A DNA stretch of 64,000 nt from Aquabacterium sp. A7-Y (GTDB lineage Bacteria; Pseudomonadota; Gammaproteobacteria; Burkholderiales; Burkholderiaceae_C). A program made the position numbers and the translations under genes. This document shows positions 8,066 to 17,335 of this stretch, piece by piece. The stretch is taken from positions 146,403-210,402 of the forward strand of contig NZ_JAPFBW010000011.1 of assembly GCF_026153205.1 (NCBI RefSeq), in the 5' to 3' direction. Every line of letters begins with the position of its first letter. Position 1 is the first letter of the stretch. The notes below the pieces were generated by a model. It was given only the letters and a program-made list of their open reading frames with translations. It was not told where the DNA came from and did no database searches.

Positions 8066-10614
8066 GCCATCCACCCCGCGACCACGTGCGGCAGCACGGC
8101 CGCCACCACACCCTGCAGACCGCTGCCCCACCAGAGCAGCTCGATGTTGTCGAAGCTCGCGCGTTGCCTTGGTGTCGACAGGCGTGCCGCGATCCGGGCG
8201 CACAGATAACAGGCCATCACGACCTGCAGCGCGACATGAAACCCCTGGTAGCTGAGCAGGGCCGCCACCGTCGCGCCCCACGCCTGCACGCTAGGCGCCA
8301 GGCCCGCCTCGGCATGCGCGTCGAGCAACAGCACGAATGCTGCGGCCGTGAGCGCCGCGGCCGCCAGCACCGGCAGGCAACGCCGGCGTGTCAAGGTCGC
8401 CCGCCGCCGGCCCCGTCCGGCCCAGCTCAGCAGCGCCCCGCTCAGCACGAAACCCGCCGAGGCCAGCGCCAGCGGAAGCGGCGCCGGCAGCCGCGCCCCC
8501 GGCGGCGGGCAGACGTCGCCCCGCATCGCCACATGCACATGCGCAAAGGCGATCGAGGCCAGCACGGTCGCGTCGACCACCAGCAGGATCAGCGTCGCCC
8601 ACCAGGAATGCGAGCGGAGCCCCCAGGCACCGACCGGCAGCCAGACCCCGTCGGCGACCTCGGCACGCGCAGCGGCCGGCAGGCGGTCGCCCTGCCACAG
8701 CCAGGCCAGCACGCCGCCGACGGCCAGCACGCCGAAAGCCAGCGCGGTCGCGACCCACTTGACGGTCAGCAGCAGGAAAAACGCCGCCGTGCCGAAGGCC
8801 GCGAGCACCGGCAGCCAGCTGTAGCCCGGCAACACGATGAGGTGTGTCGGTGCTGCGTCGACCGGGTGGGTCACCAGGGTCTCGCGCCGCCCGGTCGCCG
8901 TGCCCGGTAGCCAATGGCCGCCCTGCACCACCTCCTCGGGCAGCCCGGGGTGCCGCCACAGCGGATCGCGCGAATCGACCTGCGGGATGCTGCGGGTGCC
9001 GTAGGTGTCGGACGGCAGCCACTCCAGGGTCGCCGCCTGCCAGGGGTTGCCGTGCTCCCGGGCCGGCCGGCGCAGGCCACGCAGCAGATCCGCCAGCAGC
9101 AGCGCGACGCCCAGCGCGAGCGTCGCGGCACCCAGCGAGGACAGCAGGTTGGGCCACTCCCAACCCAGGCCCGGCGCATAGGTGTAGACCCGCCTCGGCA
9201 TGCCCAGCAGCCCGGCAATGTGCATCGGGAAAAATGCCAGGTGGAAGCCCCCGAACACCAGCCCGAACACCCAGCGCCCCAGCCGCTCGCTCAAGCCCTG
9301 CCCCTTGAGCAGCGGCAGCCAGTAGTACAGCGCCGCGAACACCGGGAACAGCACGCCGCCGATCAGCACGTAGTGCAGGTGGGCGACGATGAAATAGCTG
9401 TCGTGCACCTGCCAGTCGAAGGGCAGCACCGCGACCATCACACCAGTGAGGCCGCCCAGCACGAAGGTGAACAAGAAGCCCAGCAGGAACAGCGTCGGTG
9501 TGTTCAGGCGCGGCCGGCCGCGCCACCAAGTGGCGATCCAGGCGAACACCTGCATGGCGGTGGGCACCGCCACCGCGAGGCTGGCCGCCGAGACGAAACT
9601 CATCGACAGGCTGCCCAGCCCCGCGGTGAACATGTGATGGGCCCACAGCGCAAAGCTGAAAAATCCGGTCGCCAGCAGCGCGGCGACGATGGCGCGTTGC
9701 CCGACCAGGGGCGTGCGGGCCAGGGTCGGCACCATGGCCGAGACCATGCCGGCGGCCGGCAGGAAGATGATGTAGACCTCCGGATGGCCGAAAAACCAGA
9801 ACAGGTGCTGCCACAGCAGCGGATCGCCGCCCCGCTCGGCGACGAAAAAAGGCCAGTCGAAGGCCCGCTCCATCTCCAGCAGCGCGGTGCCGGCGATCAC
9901 CGCCGGGAAGGCGAACACGATCATCAGCCCGACGATCAGCATCGCCCAGGCATACACCGGCATGCGACCCAGGCTCATGCCGGGGGCCCGCGTCATCAGG
10001 ATGCCGACGATCAGCTCGACCGCCCCGGCGATCGCCGAGATCTCGATGAAGCCGATGCCCAGCAGCCAGAAGTCGGCGTTCAGTCCGGGTGAATAAACCC
10101 GGCTGGTGAGCGGCGGGTACATGAACCACCCGCCGTCCGGCGCCAGCCCGACGAACAGCGTGCAGAAGAAGGCGAGGCCACCGAAGGCATAGGCCCAGTA
10201 GGCGTACGCCGACAGGCGCGGAAACGGCAGGTCGCGCGCCCCCAGCATGTTGGGCAGCAGGTAGACCGCGATGGCCTCGACCACCGGTACCGCGAACAGA
10301 AACATCATCACGGTGCCGTGCATCGTGAAGACCTGGTTGTAGGTGGTGGCTGACAGCAGCCTCGCCTCCGGCACCGCGAGCTGCGCCCGCATCAGCAGCC
10401 CGAGCACGCCGGCCAGCACCAGGAAAAGGAGCGCCGTGCCGATGTAGAGCTTGCCGATGTAGGTATTGTTGACGGCGGTCACCGAACGCCAGCCGCGCGG
10501 CAGGCGCCACACCGCCTCCAGCTGCTCCAGTTCGCCGGCCGGGCGCGGCAGCCGGCTGGGCAGCCGCCCGACGGGCCGGTCGGATCCGGACGGCGTGTCT
10601 TCTTGTTGTGTCAT
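8062..10614 (-). CDS. ctaD: Cytochrome c oxidase subunit I-III fusion
   Basis: An 850-aa haem-copper oxidase core. Residues about 40-520 are subunit I. They contain the haem a His in FTMHGTVMMF, the CuB His-Tyr pair in FWFFGHPEVYIIFLP, the CuB His pair in LWAHHMFTAG, and haem ligands in DSYFIVAHLHYV. After about residue 640 a degenerate subunit III-like part follows (GLRSHSWWATLILLVVDAT up to ELLWWGSGLQGVV). The enzyme reduces O2 to water and pumps protons in the inner membrane. Its ATG overlaps the stop of the upstream subunit II gene, and its own stop overlaps the next start. I/III fusions occur in caa3 and alternative aa3 oxidases. Confidence 0.92.
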   Translation of the reverse strand: MTQQEDTPSGSDRPVGRLPSRLPRPAGELEQLEAVWRLPRGWRSVTAVNNTYIGKLYIGTALLFLVLAGVLGLLMRAQLAVPEARLLSATTYNQVFTMHGTVMMFLFAVPVVEAIAVYLLPNMLGARDLPFPRLSAYAYWAYAFGGLAFFCTLFVGLAPDGGWFMYPPLTSRVYSPGLNADFWLLGIGFIEISAIAGAVELIVGILMTRAPGMSLGRMPVYAWAMLIVGLMIVFAFPAVIAGTALLEMERAFDWPFFVAERGGDPLLWQHLFWFFGHPEVYIIFLPAAGMVSAMVPTLARTPLVGQRAIVAALLATGFFSFALWAHHMFTAGLGSLSMSFVSAASLAVAVPTAMQVFAWIATWWRGRPRLNTPTLFLLGFLFTFVLGGLTGVMVAVLPFDWQVHDSYFIVAHLHYVLIGGVLFPVFAALYYWLPLLKGQGLSERLGRWVFGLVFGGFHLAFFPMHIAGLLGMPRRVYTYAPGLGWEWPNLLSSLGAATLALGVALLLADLLRGLRRPAREHGNPWQAATLEWLPSDTYGTRSIPQVDSRDPLWRHPGLPEEVVQGGHWLPGTATGRRETLVTHPVDAAPTHLIVLPGYSWLPVLAAFGTAAFFLLLTVKWVATALAFGVLAVGGVLAWLWQGDRLPAAARAEVADGVWLPVGAWGLRSHSWWATLILLVVDATVLASIAFAHVHVAMRGDVCPPPGARLPAPLPLALASAGFVLSGALLSWAGRGRRRATLTRRRCLPVLAAAALTAAAFVLLLDAHAEAGLAPSVQAWGATVAALLSYQGFHVALQVVMACYLCARIAARLSTPRQRASFDNIELLWWGSGLQGVVAAVLPHVVAGWMA

Positions 10615-11555
10615 CGCAGTTCCGCGAGATAGGCCGACAGCGCCTGCAAGGTGGGCGCGTCGAGGTGGCGGAAGGACGCCATGTGGGCGCCGGGCTTGAG
10701 CGCCTGCACGCCCGTGATCCAGGCCGCCATCGCGCCCGGGCCCATCTCCAGCACACCGGCGCCGAGCGTGAGCCGGCTGCCGACGTGGGTCAGGTCCGGC
10801 CCCCGCCGGCCCCCCTCGCCGTGGCCGCGCACGGTGTGGCAGGCCACGCAGCCCTGCTCCCGGAAAGCCTGTCGGCCGCGCTGCAGCAGCGGGTCCGAGC
10901 TCAGGCCGGCCGGCCGCAGCTGCCCCTGGAGCCAGCGTTCATAGTCCGCAGGGGTGTGCACCACCACCCACAAGGCCATGCGTGCATGCTGCTCGCCGCA
11001 GTACTCGGCGCACTGCCCGCGGTAGCGGCCCGGCTCGCGCGCGGTGATCACCAGCCGGTTGAGGCGGCCCGGCACCAGGTCCATCTTGCCACCGAGCGAC
11101 GGCATCCAGACGCTGTGGATCACGTCCGCGGCGGCCAGACCCAGCTGCACCGGGCGCCCGGCGGGCAGGTGCAACTCGTTGGCCAGTGCGATCTCGCGCC
11201 CGCTGGCCGGGTCCCGGTAGCGCACCTCCCACCACCACAAGTGGCCCGTGACGCCGACCACCAGCGGATCGCCGTCGGGCGGCAGCTCCAGCCCCCGCGT
11301 GCGCCAGGTGCTGTAGATCAGCAAGGCGCTCAGCACCGCGACCGGAAAGGCGATGCCGGCCCCCCCGATCCACCAGGCCGAGGCGACGGCCGGCTTGCCG
11401 CGCTGCCGCAGCGCCCAGGCGGCCAGCCCCATCGTCACCAGGAAGACCAACGTCGCGCCGACGATCAGGACCCAGCTCAGCTCCGCCAGCACCTCGGCCT
11501 GCAGACTCGCCGGATCCAGCACCGAGCCGCGCACGCCGCCGCTGCCCGCCGTCAT
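10611..11555 (-). CDS. ctaC: Cytochrome c oxidase subunit II with C-terminal cytochrome c domain (caa3 type)
   Basis: A 314-aa protein. Two N-terminal membrane helices (residues about 25-100) precede a cupredoxin domain. CuA ligands are the His in VIHSVWMPSLGGK and the cluster CAEYCGEQHARM. A fused class I cytochrome c follows with CVACHTVRG as the haem site and Met in HMASFRHL as the likely axial ligand. The domain order II-cyt c defines caa3-type oxidases, which accept electrons through the tethered haem. The chosen ATG overlaps the stop of the upstream cytochrome gene. An earlier start in the same frame would lie inside that gene. Confidence 0.92.
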   Translation of the reverse strand: MTAGSGGVRGSVLDPASLQAEVLAELSWVLIVGATLVFLVTMGLAAWALRQRGKPAVASAWWIGGAGIAFPVAVLSALLIYSTWRTRGLELPPDGDPLVVGVTGHLWWWEVRYRDPASGREIALANELHLPAGRPVQLGLAAADVIHSVWMPSLGGKMDLVPGRLNRLVITAREPGRYRGQCAEYCGEQHARMALWVVVHTPADYERWLQGQLRPAGLSSDPLLQRGRQAFREQGCVACHTVRGHGEGGRRGPDLTHVGSRLTLGAGVLEMGPGAMAAWITGVQALKPGAHMASFRHLDAPTLQALSAYLAELR

Positions 11556-11959
11556 CGCAAGGCCAGCAGGTAGGCGGCCATGTCGCGCGCGTCGTCGGCC
11601 GACACCCCCAGGTCGGGCATCGCGGTGCCGGGCACGAGGGCCTGGGGATCCTGCAGCCAGTGCTGCAAAGTCGACGGGCCGTTGGGCAGGTGGCCGGCGA
11701 TATAGCTGCGCCGCCCGAAGGCCTGCAACGGCGGCCCGAGGGTGCCGACCGCCGCCGCGGCTTCCGGGATCCGGTGGCAGCTGCCGCACTGGTACTGCGC
11801 CAGCAGGCGCAGGCCGCGCTGCGCGTCGCCTTGCGGCACGGTGGTATAGCGGGCATCGACGCGTTCCGGCTCAGCGCAGCCCGCCAGCACCAGCAGCACG
11901 GCGACAGCCAGCGCGCGGGGCACGGTCGGTGGCGGCAGGTTCGAGACGCAGAGGCGCAT
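11552..11959 (-). CDS. Lipoprotein c-type cytochrome, first gene of the oxidase operon
   Basis: A 135-aa protein with a lipoprotein signal (AVAVLLVLAGCAEPE, Cys at about 28) and one haem c site CGSCHRIPEA. The distal Met is probably in GTAMPDLGVS. The pattern LPNGPSTLQHWLQDP and AMPDLGVS recurs in the C-terminal domain of the divergent diheme cytochrome, so the two share a domain ancestor. It is probably anchored to the outer face of the inner membrane and passes electrons to the subunit II haem. Its stop overlaps the subunit II start (TGATG). Confidence 0.85.
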   Translation of the reverse strand: MRLCVSNLPPPTVPRALAVAVLLVLAGCAEPERVDARYTTVPQGDAQRGLRLLAQYQCGSCHRIPEAAAAVGTLGPPLQAFGRRSYIAGHLPNGPSTLQHWLQDPQALVPGTAMPDLGVSADDARDMAAYLLALR

Positions 11960-12026
11960 GGTCCCCGCGGATCAAGAAACGTTCCTGCCCCCGGCGACGC
12001 GGCTCACGGTTTGCTTCGCTGCAGCC

Positions 12027-12881
12027 ATGCGCCCTGCCACCGCTCGCCCCACCCGCAAGATCGCCCTCGTCCTGCTGCTCGCGCTGGGCGCCGTCGCCAT
12101 CACGACCGGCGCGGCCCTGCTCGGCGGCTGGTACGACGTCGCCGCCACCAGCAGCCACACCCGCCCGGTCTACCGGCTGCTGGAGACGGCCATGCGCTAC
12201 TCGGTGCAGGCGCGCGCCCGCGACATCCCCGTGCCGCCGCTCGACGACGCCACCCTGCTGGCGCGCGGTGCCGCCTGCTACCGCGAGCACTGCCTGCAAT
12301 GCCACGGCGGTCCGGGCGTAGCGCCGGGACCGATCGGCCTCAGCCTGCAGCCGCTGCCCGGCCCGCTGGTCGATGCCGCGCGGCGCTGGCGGCCGCGCGA
12401 GCTCTACTGGATCACCCGTCACGGCATCAAGATGAGCGGCATGCCGGCCTGGCAGTACCGCATGGACGAACGCGAGCTGTGGTCGGTGGTGGCCTTCCTG
12501 AACGCCCTGCCCGGCCTGTCGCCGGCGGACTATGCCGGGACCATGACCTCGGCCGCCGCGCAACAGTGCCCCGCGCCGCAGGCCGCGGCGCCGGCGCACG
12601 CCGACACCCGGGCTGACGCTGCCGTCCTGTTCAGGCAGTACGCCTGTATCGGCTGCCATGCCATCCCGGGGGTGGTCGGCCCGGACACCCAGGTGGGCCC
12701 GCCGCTCGACGGCCTGGCGCAGCGCTCGCTGCTGGCCGGCCGTCTGCCGAACACCACCGAGAACCTGGCGCAGTGGATCCGCTTTCCGCGCCGGATCGAC
12801 CCGCAGACCGCGATGCCCGAGCTGGGCGTGAGCGAGGCACATGCGCAGCAGATGGCGGCTTATCTCCAGCGCTTGAAGTAA
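12027..12881 (+). CDS. Diheme cytochrome c
   Basis: A 284-aa protein. The N-terminal helix (KIALVLLLALGAVAITTGA) is an uncleaved anchor or signal. Two haem c sites are seen: CLQCHGGPG near residue 90 and CIGCHAIPG near residue 208. A Met in AMPELGVSEAHA is the likely ligand of the second haem. The gene runs divergently from the oxidase cluster, with its start only about 70 bases from the start of the lipoprotein cytochrome, so promoters must be shared or overlapping. It probably carries electrons to the caa3-like oxidase. An upstream in-frame start at 11958 overlaps the divergent gene and is less likely. Confidence 0.85.
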   Translation: MRPATARPTRKIALVLLLALGAVAITTGAALLGGWYDVAATSSHTRPVYRLLETAMRYSVQARARDIPVPPLDDATLLARGAACYREHCLQCHGGPGVAPGPIGLSLQPLPGPLVDAARRWRPRELYWITRHGIKMSGMPAWQYRMDERELWSVVAFLNALPGLSPADYAGTMTSAAAQQCPAPQAAAPAHADTRADAAVLFRQYACIGCHAIPGVVGPDTQVGPPLDGLAQRSLLAGRLPNTTENLAQWIRFPRRIDPQTAMPELGVSEAHAQQMAAYLQRLK

Positions 12882-12966
12882 CACCGCGCCATACAGCCGC
12901 ATCGCTCTGACACGATTCGACGTCAAGCTCCAGCGCGTGCTTCGATGTCAAGCCGGAAATGAGGGG

Positions 12967-13074
12967 AAAAGCCTGAACGCGCCCGAGGAGGCCGACGCGG
13001 CGCTCTACCAGGCCAAGGCCGCAGGACGCAACACCTGGCGGCGCCACGGCGTGCCGGAGCCCCAGCCCGCCTGA
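12967..13074 (+). pseudogene. Remnant of a GGDEF diguanylate cyclase (C-terminal end)
   Basis: One frame reads LNAPEEADAALYQAKAAGRN and ends about 13 residues later at TGA (13072-13074). ADxALYxAKxxGRN is the conserved C-terminal end of GGDEF domains, the c-di-GMP synthases. No start codon or remainder of the domain is present; upstream lies the end of the diheme cytochrome gene and a short AT-richer junction. This is a decayed gene tail left by a deletion, and it should not be annotated as a functional gene. Confidence 0.75.
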
Positions 13075-13183
13075 CACCGCATCCGCCGTTCAGGGCGCAG
13101 CCAGGGTGGCTTCCTATAATCGCCCGCCATCCACGCGCACCCGGTTGTCGCGCGTGCTTCTGCGTGACCCTGGAGTTGTAGCC

Positions 13184-14599
13184 ATGAGACATCGCGTGCT
13201 GGGCCTGCCGGCGCTGGCGGCGGCCGGACTGCTGTGGCCCGGACTGGCCCTCGCCGCCGAGCTCGACGGCAGCCGCCTGGCAGCCTGGTGGGGTCTGCCC
13301 TTCGCCGGCATCCTGCTCTCGATCGCGCTGATGCCGCTGCTCGCGCCGGGCTTCTGGCACCACCATTTCGGCAAGGTCTCGGCCGCCTGGGCGCTCGCCT
13401 TCCTGCTGCCCTTCGCGCTGGTGTTCGGGCCGGCCACGGCCGCCGCCGGGCTGGTGCACGCGCTGCTGGCCGAGTACCTGCCCTTCATCATCCTGCTCAC
13501 GGCGCTGTTCACGGTGGCCGGCGGCATCTACGTGCGCGGCAACCTGCACGGCAGCCCGGCGCTCAACGCCGGCCTGATGCTGATCGGCGCCATGCTCGCC
13601 AGCGTGATGGGCACGACCGGTGCGTCGATGCTGCTGATCCGCCCGCTGATCCGCGCCAACGACCAGCGCCGCCACGTGGCCCATGTGATGGTGTTTTTCA
13701 TCTTCATCGTCTCCAACATCGGCGGCTCCCTGACACCGTTGGGCGATCCGCCGCTGTTCCTCGGTTTCCTCAAGGGCGTGGACTTCTTCTGGACCGCGCG
13801 TGCCGTGCTGCCCGAGACCCTGTTCCTGGTCGCCGCGCTGCTGGCCCTCTTTTATGTCGTCGACAGCCACTACTTCCGCAAGGAAGGCGCGCCGCGGCCC
13901 GACCCGACGCCCGACACGCCGGGCATCGGCATCGAAGGCGGCGTCAACTTCCTGCTGCTGCTCGCGGTGGTCGGCCTGGTGCTGATGAGCGGGGTGTGGA
14001 AGGGCGGATCGGCCTTCGAGATCCTTGGCACGCCGGTCGGTCTGCCGCAGATCGTGCGCGACGGCGCCCTGGTCGGCATCACGCTGCTGTCGCTGCTGCT
14101 GACGCCGCGTGCCGCGCGCGAGCAGAACCAGTTCAGCTGGGGTCCGATGGCCGAGGTCGCGAAACTTTTCGCCGGCATCTTCCTGACCATCATCCCGGTG
14201 CTGGCGATGCTCAAAGCCGGGATGGACGGCGCCTTCGCGCCGGTCGTGCGCCTGGTCACCAGCCCCGAGGGCCAGCCCATCCCCGGCATGTACTTCTGGA
14301 TCACCGGCGCCCTCTCGTCCTTCCTCGACAACGCCCCGACCTACCTGGTGTTCTTCAACCTGGCCGGCGGCGACCCGCAAGTCCTGATGACGACCCTGGC
14401 GCCGGTGCTGGCCGCCATCTCGGCCGGCGCGGTGTTCATGGGCGCCAACACCTACATCGGCAACGCCCCCAACCTGATGGTCAAGGCCATCGTCGAGGAG
14501 CGCGGCATCGTCATGCCCAGCTTCTTCGGCTACATGGCGTGGTCGGGCGCCATCCTGCTGCCGCTGTTCGCCATCGTCGGCTTCATCTGGATGCGTTGA
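13184..14599 (+). CDS. Sodium:proton antiporter (NhaD/ion-transporter superfamily)
   Basis: A 471-aa inner-membrane protein with about twelve hydrophobic segments after a cleavable-looking N-terminus (LPALAAAGLLWPGLALAAE). Signature stretches are ASVMGTTGASMLLIRPLI, VSNIGGSLTPLGDPPLFLGF, SSFLDNAPTYLVFFNLAGG and GANTYIGNAPNLMVKAI. The paired GxT/GNxPN re-entrant motifs are typical of NhaD/ArsB-type transporters. It probably exchanges Na+ for H+, although the ion cannot be proven from sequence. ATG at 13184 gives the natural signal segment. A short perfect hairpin starts at its stop codon. Confidence 0.82.
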   Translation: MRHRVLGLPALAAAGLLWPGLALAAELDGSRLAAWWGLPFAGILLSIALMPLLAPGFWHHHFGKVSAAWALAFLLPFALVFGPATAAAGLVHALLAEYLPFIILLTALFTVAGGIYVRGNLHGSPALNAGLMLIGAMLASVMGTTGASMLLIRPLIRANDQRRHVAHVMVFFIFIVSNIGGSLTPLGDPPLFLGFLKGVDFFWTARAVLPETLFLVAALLALFYVVDSHYFRKEGAPRPDPTPDTPGIGIEGGVNFLLLLAVVGLVLMSGVWKGGSAFEILGTPVGLPQIVRDGALVGITLLSLLLTPRAAREQNQFSWGPMAEVAKLFAGIFLTIIPVLAMLKAGMDGAFAPVVRLVTSPEGQPIPGMYFWITGALSSFLDNAPTYLVFFNLAGGDPQVLMTTLAPVLAAISAGAVFMGANTYIGNAPNLMVKAIVEERGIVMPSFFGYMAWSGAILLPLFAIVGFIWMR

Positions 14600-14614
14600 G
14601 GCCGCAACGGCCTC
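14598..14614 (+). terminator. Hairpin at the end of the antiporter gene
   Basis: A perfect GAGGCCG / CGGCCTC inverted repeat with a three-base CAA loop begins within the stop codon. No run of T follows, so it is either a weak or Rho-assisted terminator, or an mRNA 3' stabiliser. Confidence 0.4.
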
Positions 14615-14788
14615 CACCTGATCACGGGGGGCCACAGGGGTAGCGCGCAGGCTCCCGGCACCCGGCAGCCCTATATTGGATTCGCACCTGCCCGGCCCCT
14701 GCTGAGGGCGCCGGTCAGGCGAGCCCGGATCGCTCCGGTCACCCCGGTCGCTGCGGCGCGAGCGCCGCCCATCTGCACAGGAGGCAGT

Positions 14789-17335
14789 ATGCGGCCCATC
14801 CCCTCTCTCACTCCCCGTGTCCCGTTTGCCTGGCGCAAGGTCGCCCTGGCGGCTGCGCAACTGGCCCTGGGTCTCGGTCCCGCCGTCGCCGCGGACACCA
14901 CCTGGACCGGCGCCGCGCCCACGCCCTTCTGGGACCTCGGCGCCAACTGGTCGGCCGGCCCGCCGGCCGCCGACAGCACCCGCGCGCTGCTCGGCCGTTT
15001 CGACACCACGCTGCGCAGCGGCGCCTTCCGCGCCCACAGCGTGCTGGGCGACGGCACCCTGTCGATCAGCGGCGGCTCGCTGCGCCTGCAGGCCGACGGC
15101 TCCTCGGTGGGCGCGCTGAACTTCAGCGCCGGCCGCCTCTACGGGCCCGGCGCCCTCGCCACCCGGACACTGCAGTGGAGCGGCGGCTCGCTGTACTCGA
15201 TCGACGGCTCCGCGTCGCCGCGGCTCACGGTGCTCGGTGCGGCGCACCTCAGCGGCACCATCGACCTCGGCAACGACGGCGACCTGAAACTGCTGGGCGA
15301 GACGCTGTGGACCGGTTCGTACATCGGCGGCAACACGGTCTTCCGCATCCCGCGCGGAGGCCGCTTCCTGGACCGGGCGGCCAGCGGCGACCACAACATC
15401 GGGGTGACCATCGGGGTGAGCAACGAGGGCGACTACGAAAAGACCGGCTCCTACACCACCACCATCGCCCCGGACTGGGGCAGCCTGGAGAACAGCGGCC
15501 GCTTCGCGGTGCGCGAGGGCCGCGTCGCGGTGCAAGGCAACGCCGGCTCCATCTGGTCCAACAGCGGCAGCTTCATCGTGGCGGGTGGCTCGGTGGACGT
15601 CACCACCTATCGCGGCTCGCACTCGAACAGCGGACGCATCGAGATCCTCGACGGCGAGATGCGCTTCAACCGTTTCCGTACCCTCTTCAACAGCACCGGC
15701 GACTGGATCGTCGGCGCTGCCGGCCGGATGATCCAGGTGGGCAGCGTGGGCGACTGGCTGAACGAGCCGATGGAGATCAGCGCCGGCCGACTGCACAACG
15801 ACGGCCTGGTGCGCTGGTCGGAGGACATCGTCTCGGTCTCCGCGGCCGCGCGGCTGAGCGGGCGGGGACGTTATGAGGTGCTGGGCGGCAGCCAACTGAG
15901 CGTGGACGGCGCCCTGGATATCGGCACCCTGCGTATCGCCGACCCCTTCGCCGTGATGGAGCTCGGCAGCCTGATCGGCTACGCCCAGAGCGAAGTCCGG
16001 GTGGCCGGCCGCCTCGACCTGGACCGGCTCGAATGGGCCGATGGCCGGCTCGTGGCTGGCGGGCCGGTGACGGTCGCAGGCGCCGTGGTGCTGAGCGAGA
16101 ACCTCGAGTACTCGCTGCGTTCGCCGCCCGACCCGCCCGGCAAGAAGATGGACCAGGCCTTCCACTTCCGCGGCGGGGTCGACTGGGACGGCCAGTCCGA
16201 CCTCTACGGGGCGGGCAGCATCCGGGTCGACGCCGGCACGGTGTTCCAGGACCGCAACAGAGCCGGCACCGCGAGCGGGTCCGGCGAGCCGCGCCCGACC
16301 CGGGTCGCGGTCGAGAGTTTCCACAACGCCGGCACCTACCTCAAGACCGGGGCCGGCCACACCGTGGTGGCGAGCCGCTTCGACAACAGCGGCAGCGTGC
16401 GCAACGTCGGTGCCGGTACGCTGACCTTCACAGGCGCGTTCGACAACCGCGGCAGCGTCGAGGCGGACGGGGCCCGGGTGGTTGTCTTCGGACCGCTGGC
16501 GCAGCATGCCACGCCGGGCTTGCTGAGCGACGGGCGCTGGGTGATGCGCGACGGCCGGGTGGTGCTGAACCTCGGCAGCGAGTCGGGCGGCCTGGGGCCG
16601 GTGCTGATCCACTCCAATGCCGCGGACGTGCTGCTCGACGGCCCGCGAGCCCGCCTCGCCACCACCTGGGCCGGCGACGACATCGATGCCTTGAGCGGCC
16701 TGCGCTTCAACACCGGGCGGCTGGTCCTGCAGGGCGGCGCGACCCTCGTGCACGACCAGCAGCTGGACAACGACGGCTGGATCGAGGTCGGCGCAGGCAG
16801 CCTGCTGAGCACCCGCTTCTACACGCAGGGCCAGCTGGACGAGCCGGGCGCGTGGACGATCGCGACCTGGCTGGGCGGCACGCTGCGCGCCCGTGAAGTG
16901 AGCTTCCGGATCGGCAGCTTCGGCGCCGGCCTGGGCGATGCGATCGGCAACGCCCAGGTGCTGAGCGACACGGTGCACTTCATCGGCGCGCGCTTCGATC
17001 TCGACATCGCGAGCCTCACGTCCTTCGACCTCGTGGCCGCCTCCGGCAAGGCGGTCCTCGGCGGCACCCTGGACCTCGACGTGCTCGGCGCCGTGCCCGA
17101 GCTCGGCGTCTACCGCTTCCTCACCGCGGCCGGTGGCATCGAGGGGCGTTTCGAGGACATCGCCAGCGAGCTCGACCGCTCGCTCTACGCCGTGGCGCTG
17201 GTCTATGGCGACACCTATGTCGACCTGCGCCTCTCCCCCGCGCCCGAGCCGTCGAGCTGGGCCTTGATGGGGCTGGGCCTGGCCGCGCTCGTGGCCGGTT
17301 CAAGACGGGCTCAGCAGCGTCGCGCGGGCGCTTGA
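14789..17335 (+). CDS. Large PEP-CTERM sorted extracellular protein with autotransporter-like beta repeats
   Basis: An 848-aa exported protein. A signal peptide (KVALAAAQLALGLGPAVAA) is followed by WTGAAPTPFWDLGANW, typical of pectate-lyase-fold passenger proteins. Long Gly/Asn/Ser-rich beta-helix-like repeats follow (NSGSFIVAGGSVDV, NAGTYLKTGAGHTV, NRGSVEADGARVVV). The end PAPEPSSWALMGLGLAALV plus an Arg-rich tail is a PEP-CTERM signal, which targets proteins to exosortase/EpsH for processing and surface or EPS attachment. No exosortase gene is in the window. A strong ribosome site (aggagg) precedes the ATG. Its last 25 bases overlap the convergent cbbY gene. Confidence 0.82.
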   Translation: MRPIPSLTPRVPFAWRKVALAAAQLALGLGPAVAADTTWTGAAPTPFWDLGANWSAGPPAADSTRALLGRFDTTLRSGAFRAHSVLGDGTLSISGGSLRLQADGSSVGALNFSAGRLYGPGALATRTLQWSGGSLYSIDGSASPRLTVLGAAHLSGTIDLGNDGDLKLLGETLWTGSYIGGNTVFRIPRGGRFLDRAASGDHNIGVTIGVSNEGDYEKTGSYTTTIAPDWGSLENSGRFAVREGRVAVQGNAGSIWSNSGSFIVAGGSVDVTTYRGSHSNSGRIEILDGEMRFNRFRTLFNSTGDWIVGAAGRMIQVGSVGDWLNEPMEISAGRLHNDGLVRWSEDIVSVSAAARLSGRGRYEVLGGSQLSVDGALDIGTLRIADPFAVMELGSLIGYAQSEVRVAGRLDLDRLEWADGRLVAGGPVTVAGAVVLSENLEYSLRSPPDPPGKKMDQAFHFRGGVDWDGQSDLYGAGSIRVDAGTVFQDRNRAGTASGSGEPRPTRVAVESFHNAGTYLKTGAGHTVVASRFDNSGSVRNVGAGTLTFTGAFDNRGSVEADGARVVVFGPLAQHATPGLLSDGRWVMRDGRVVLNLGSESGGLGPVLIHSNAADVLLDGPRARLATTWAGDDIDALSGLRFNTGRLVLQGGATLVHDQQLDNDGWIEVGAGSLLSTRFYTQGQLDEPGAWTIATWLGGTLRAREVSFRIGSFGAGLGDAIGNAQVLSDTVHFIGARFDLDIASLTSFDLVAASGKAVLGGTLDLDVLGAVPELGVYRFLTAAGGIEGRFEDIASELDRSLYAVALVYGDTYVDLRLSPAPEPSSWALMGLGLAALVAGSRRAQQRRAGA

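Noticed and set aside
12923..16978. Very long minus-strand open frame (over 1300 codons)
   Set aside because: It is antisense to the antiporter and the PEP-CTERM gene. Its His/Gln/Arg/Ala-rich, low-complexity translation is typical of shadow frames in GC-rich DNA.
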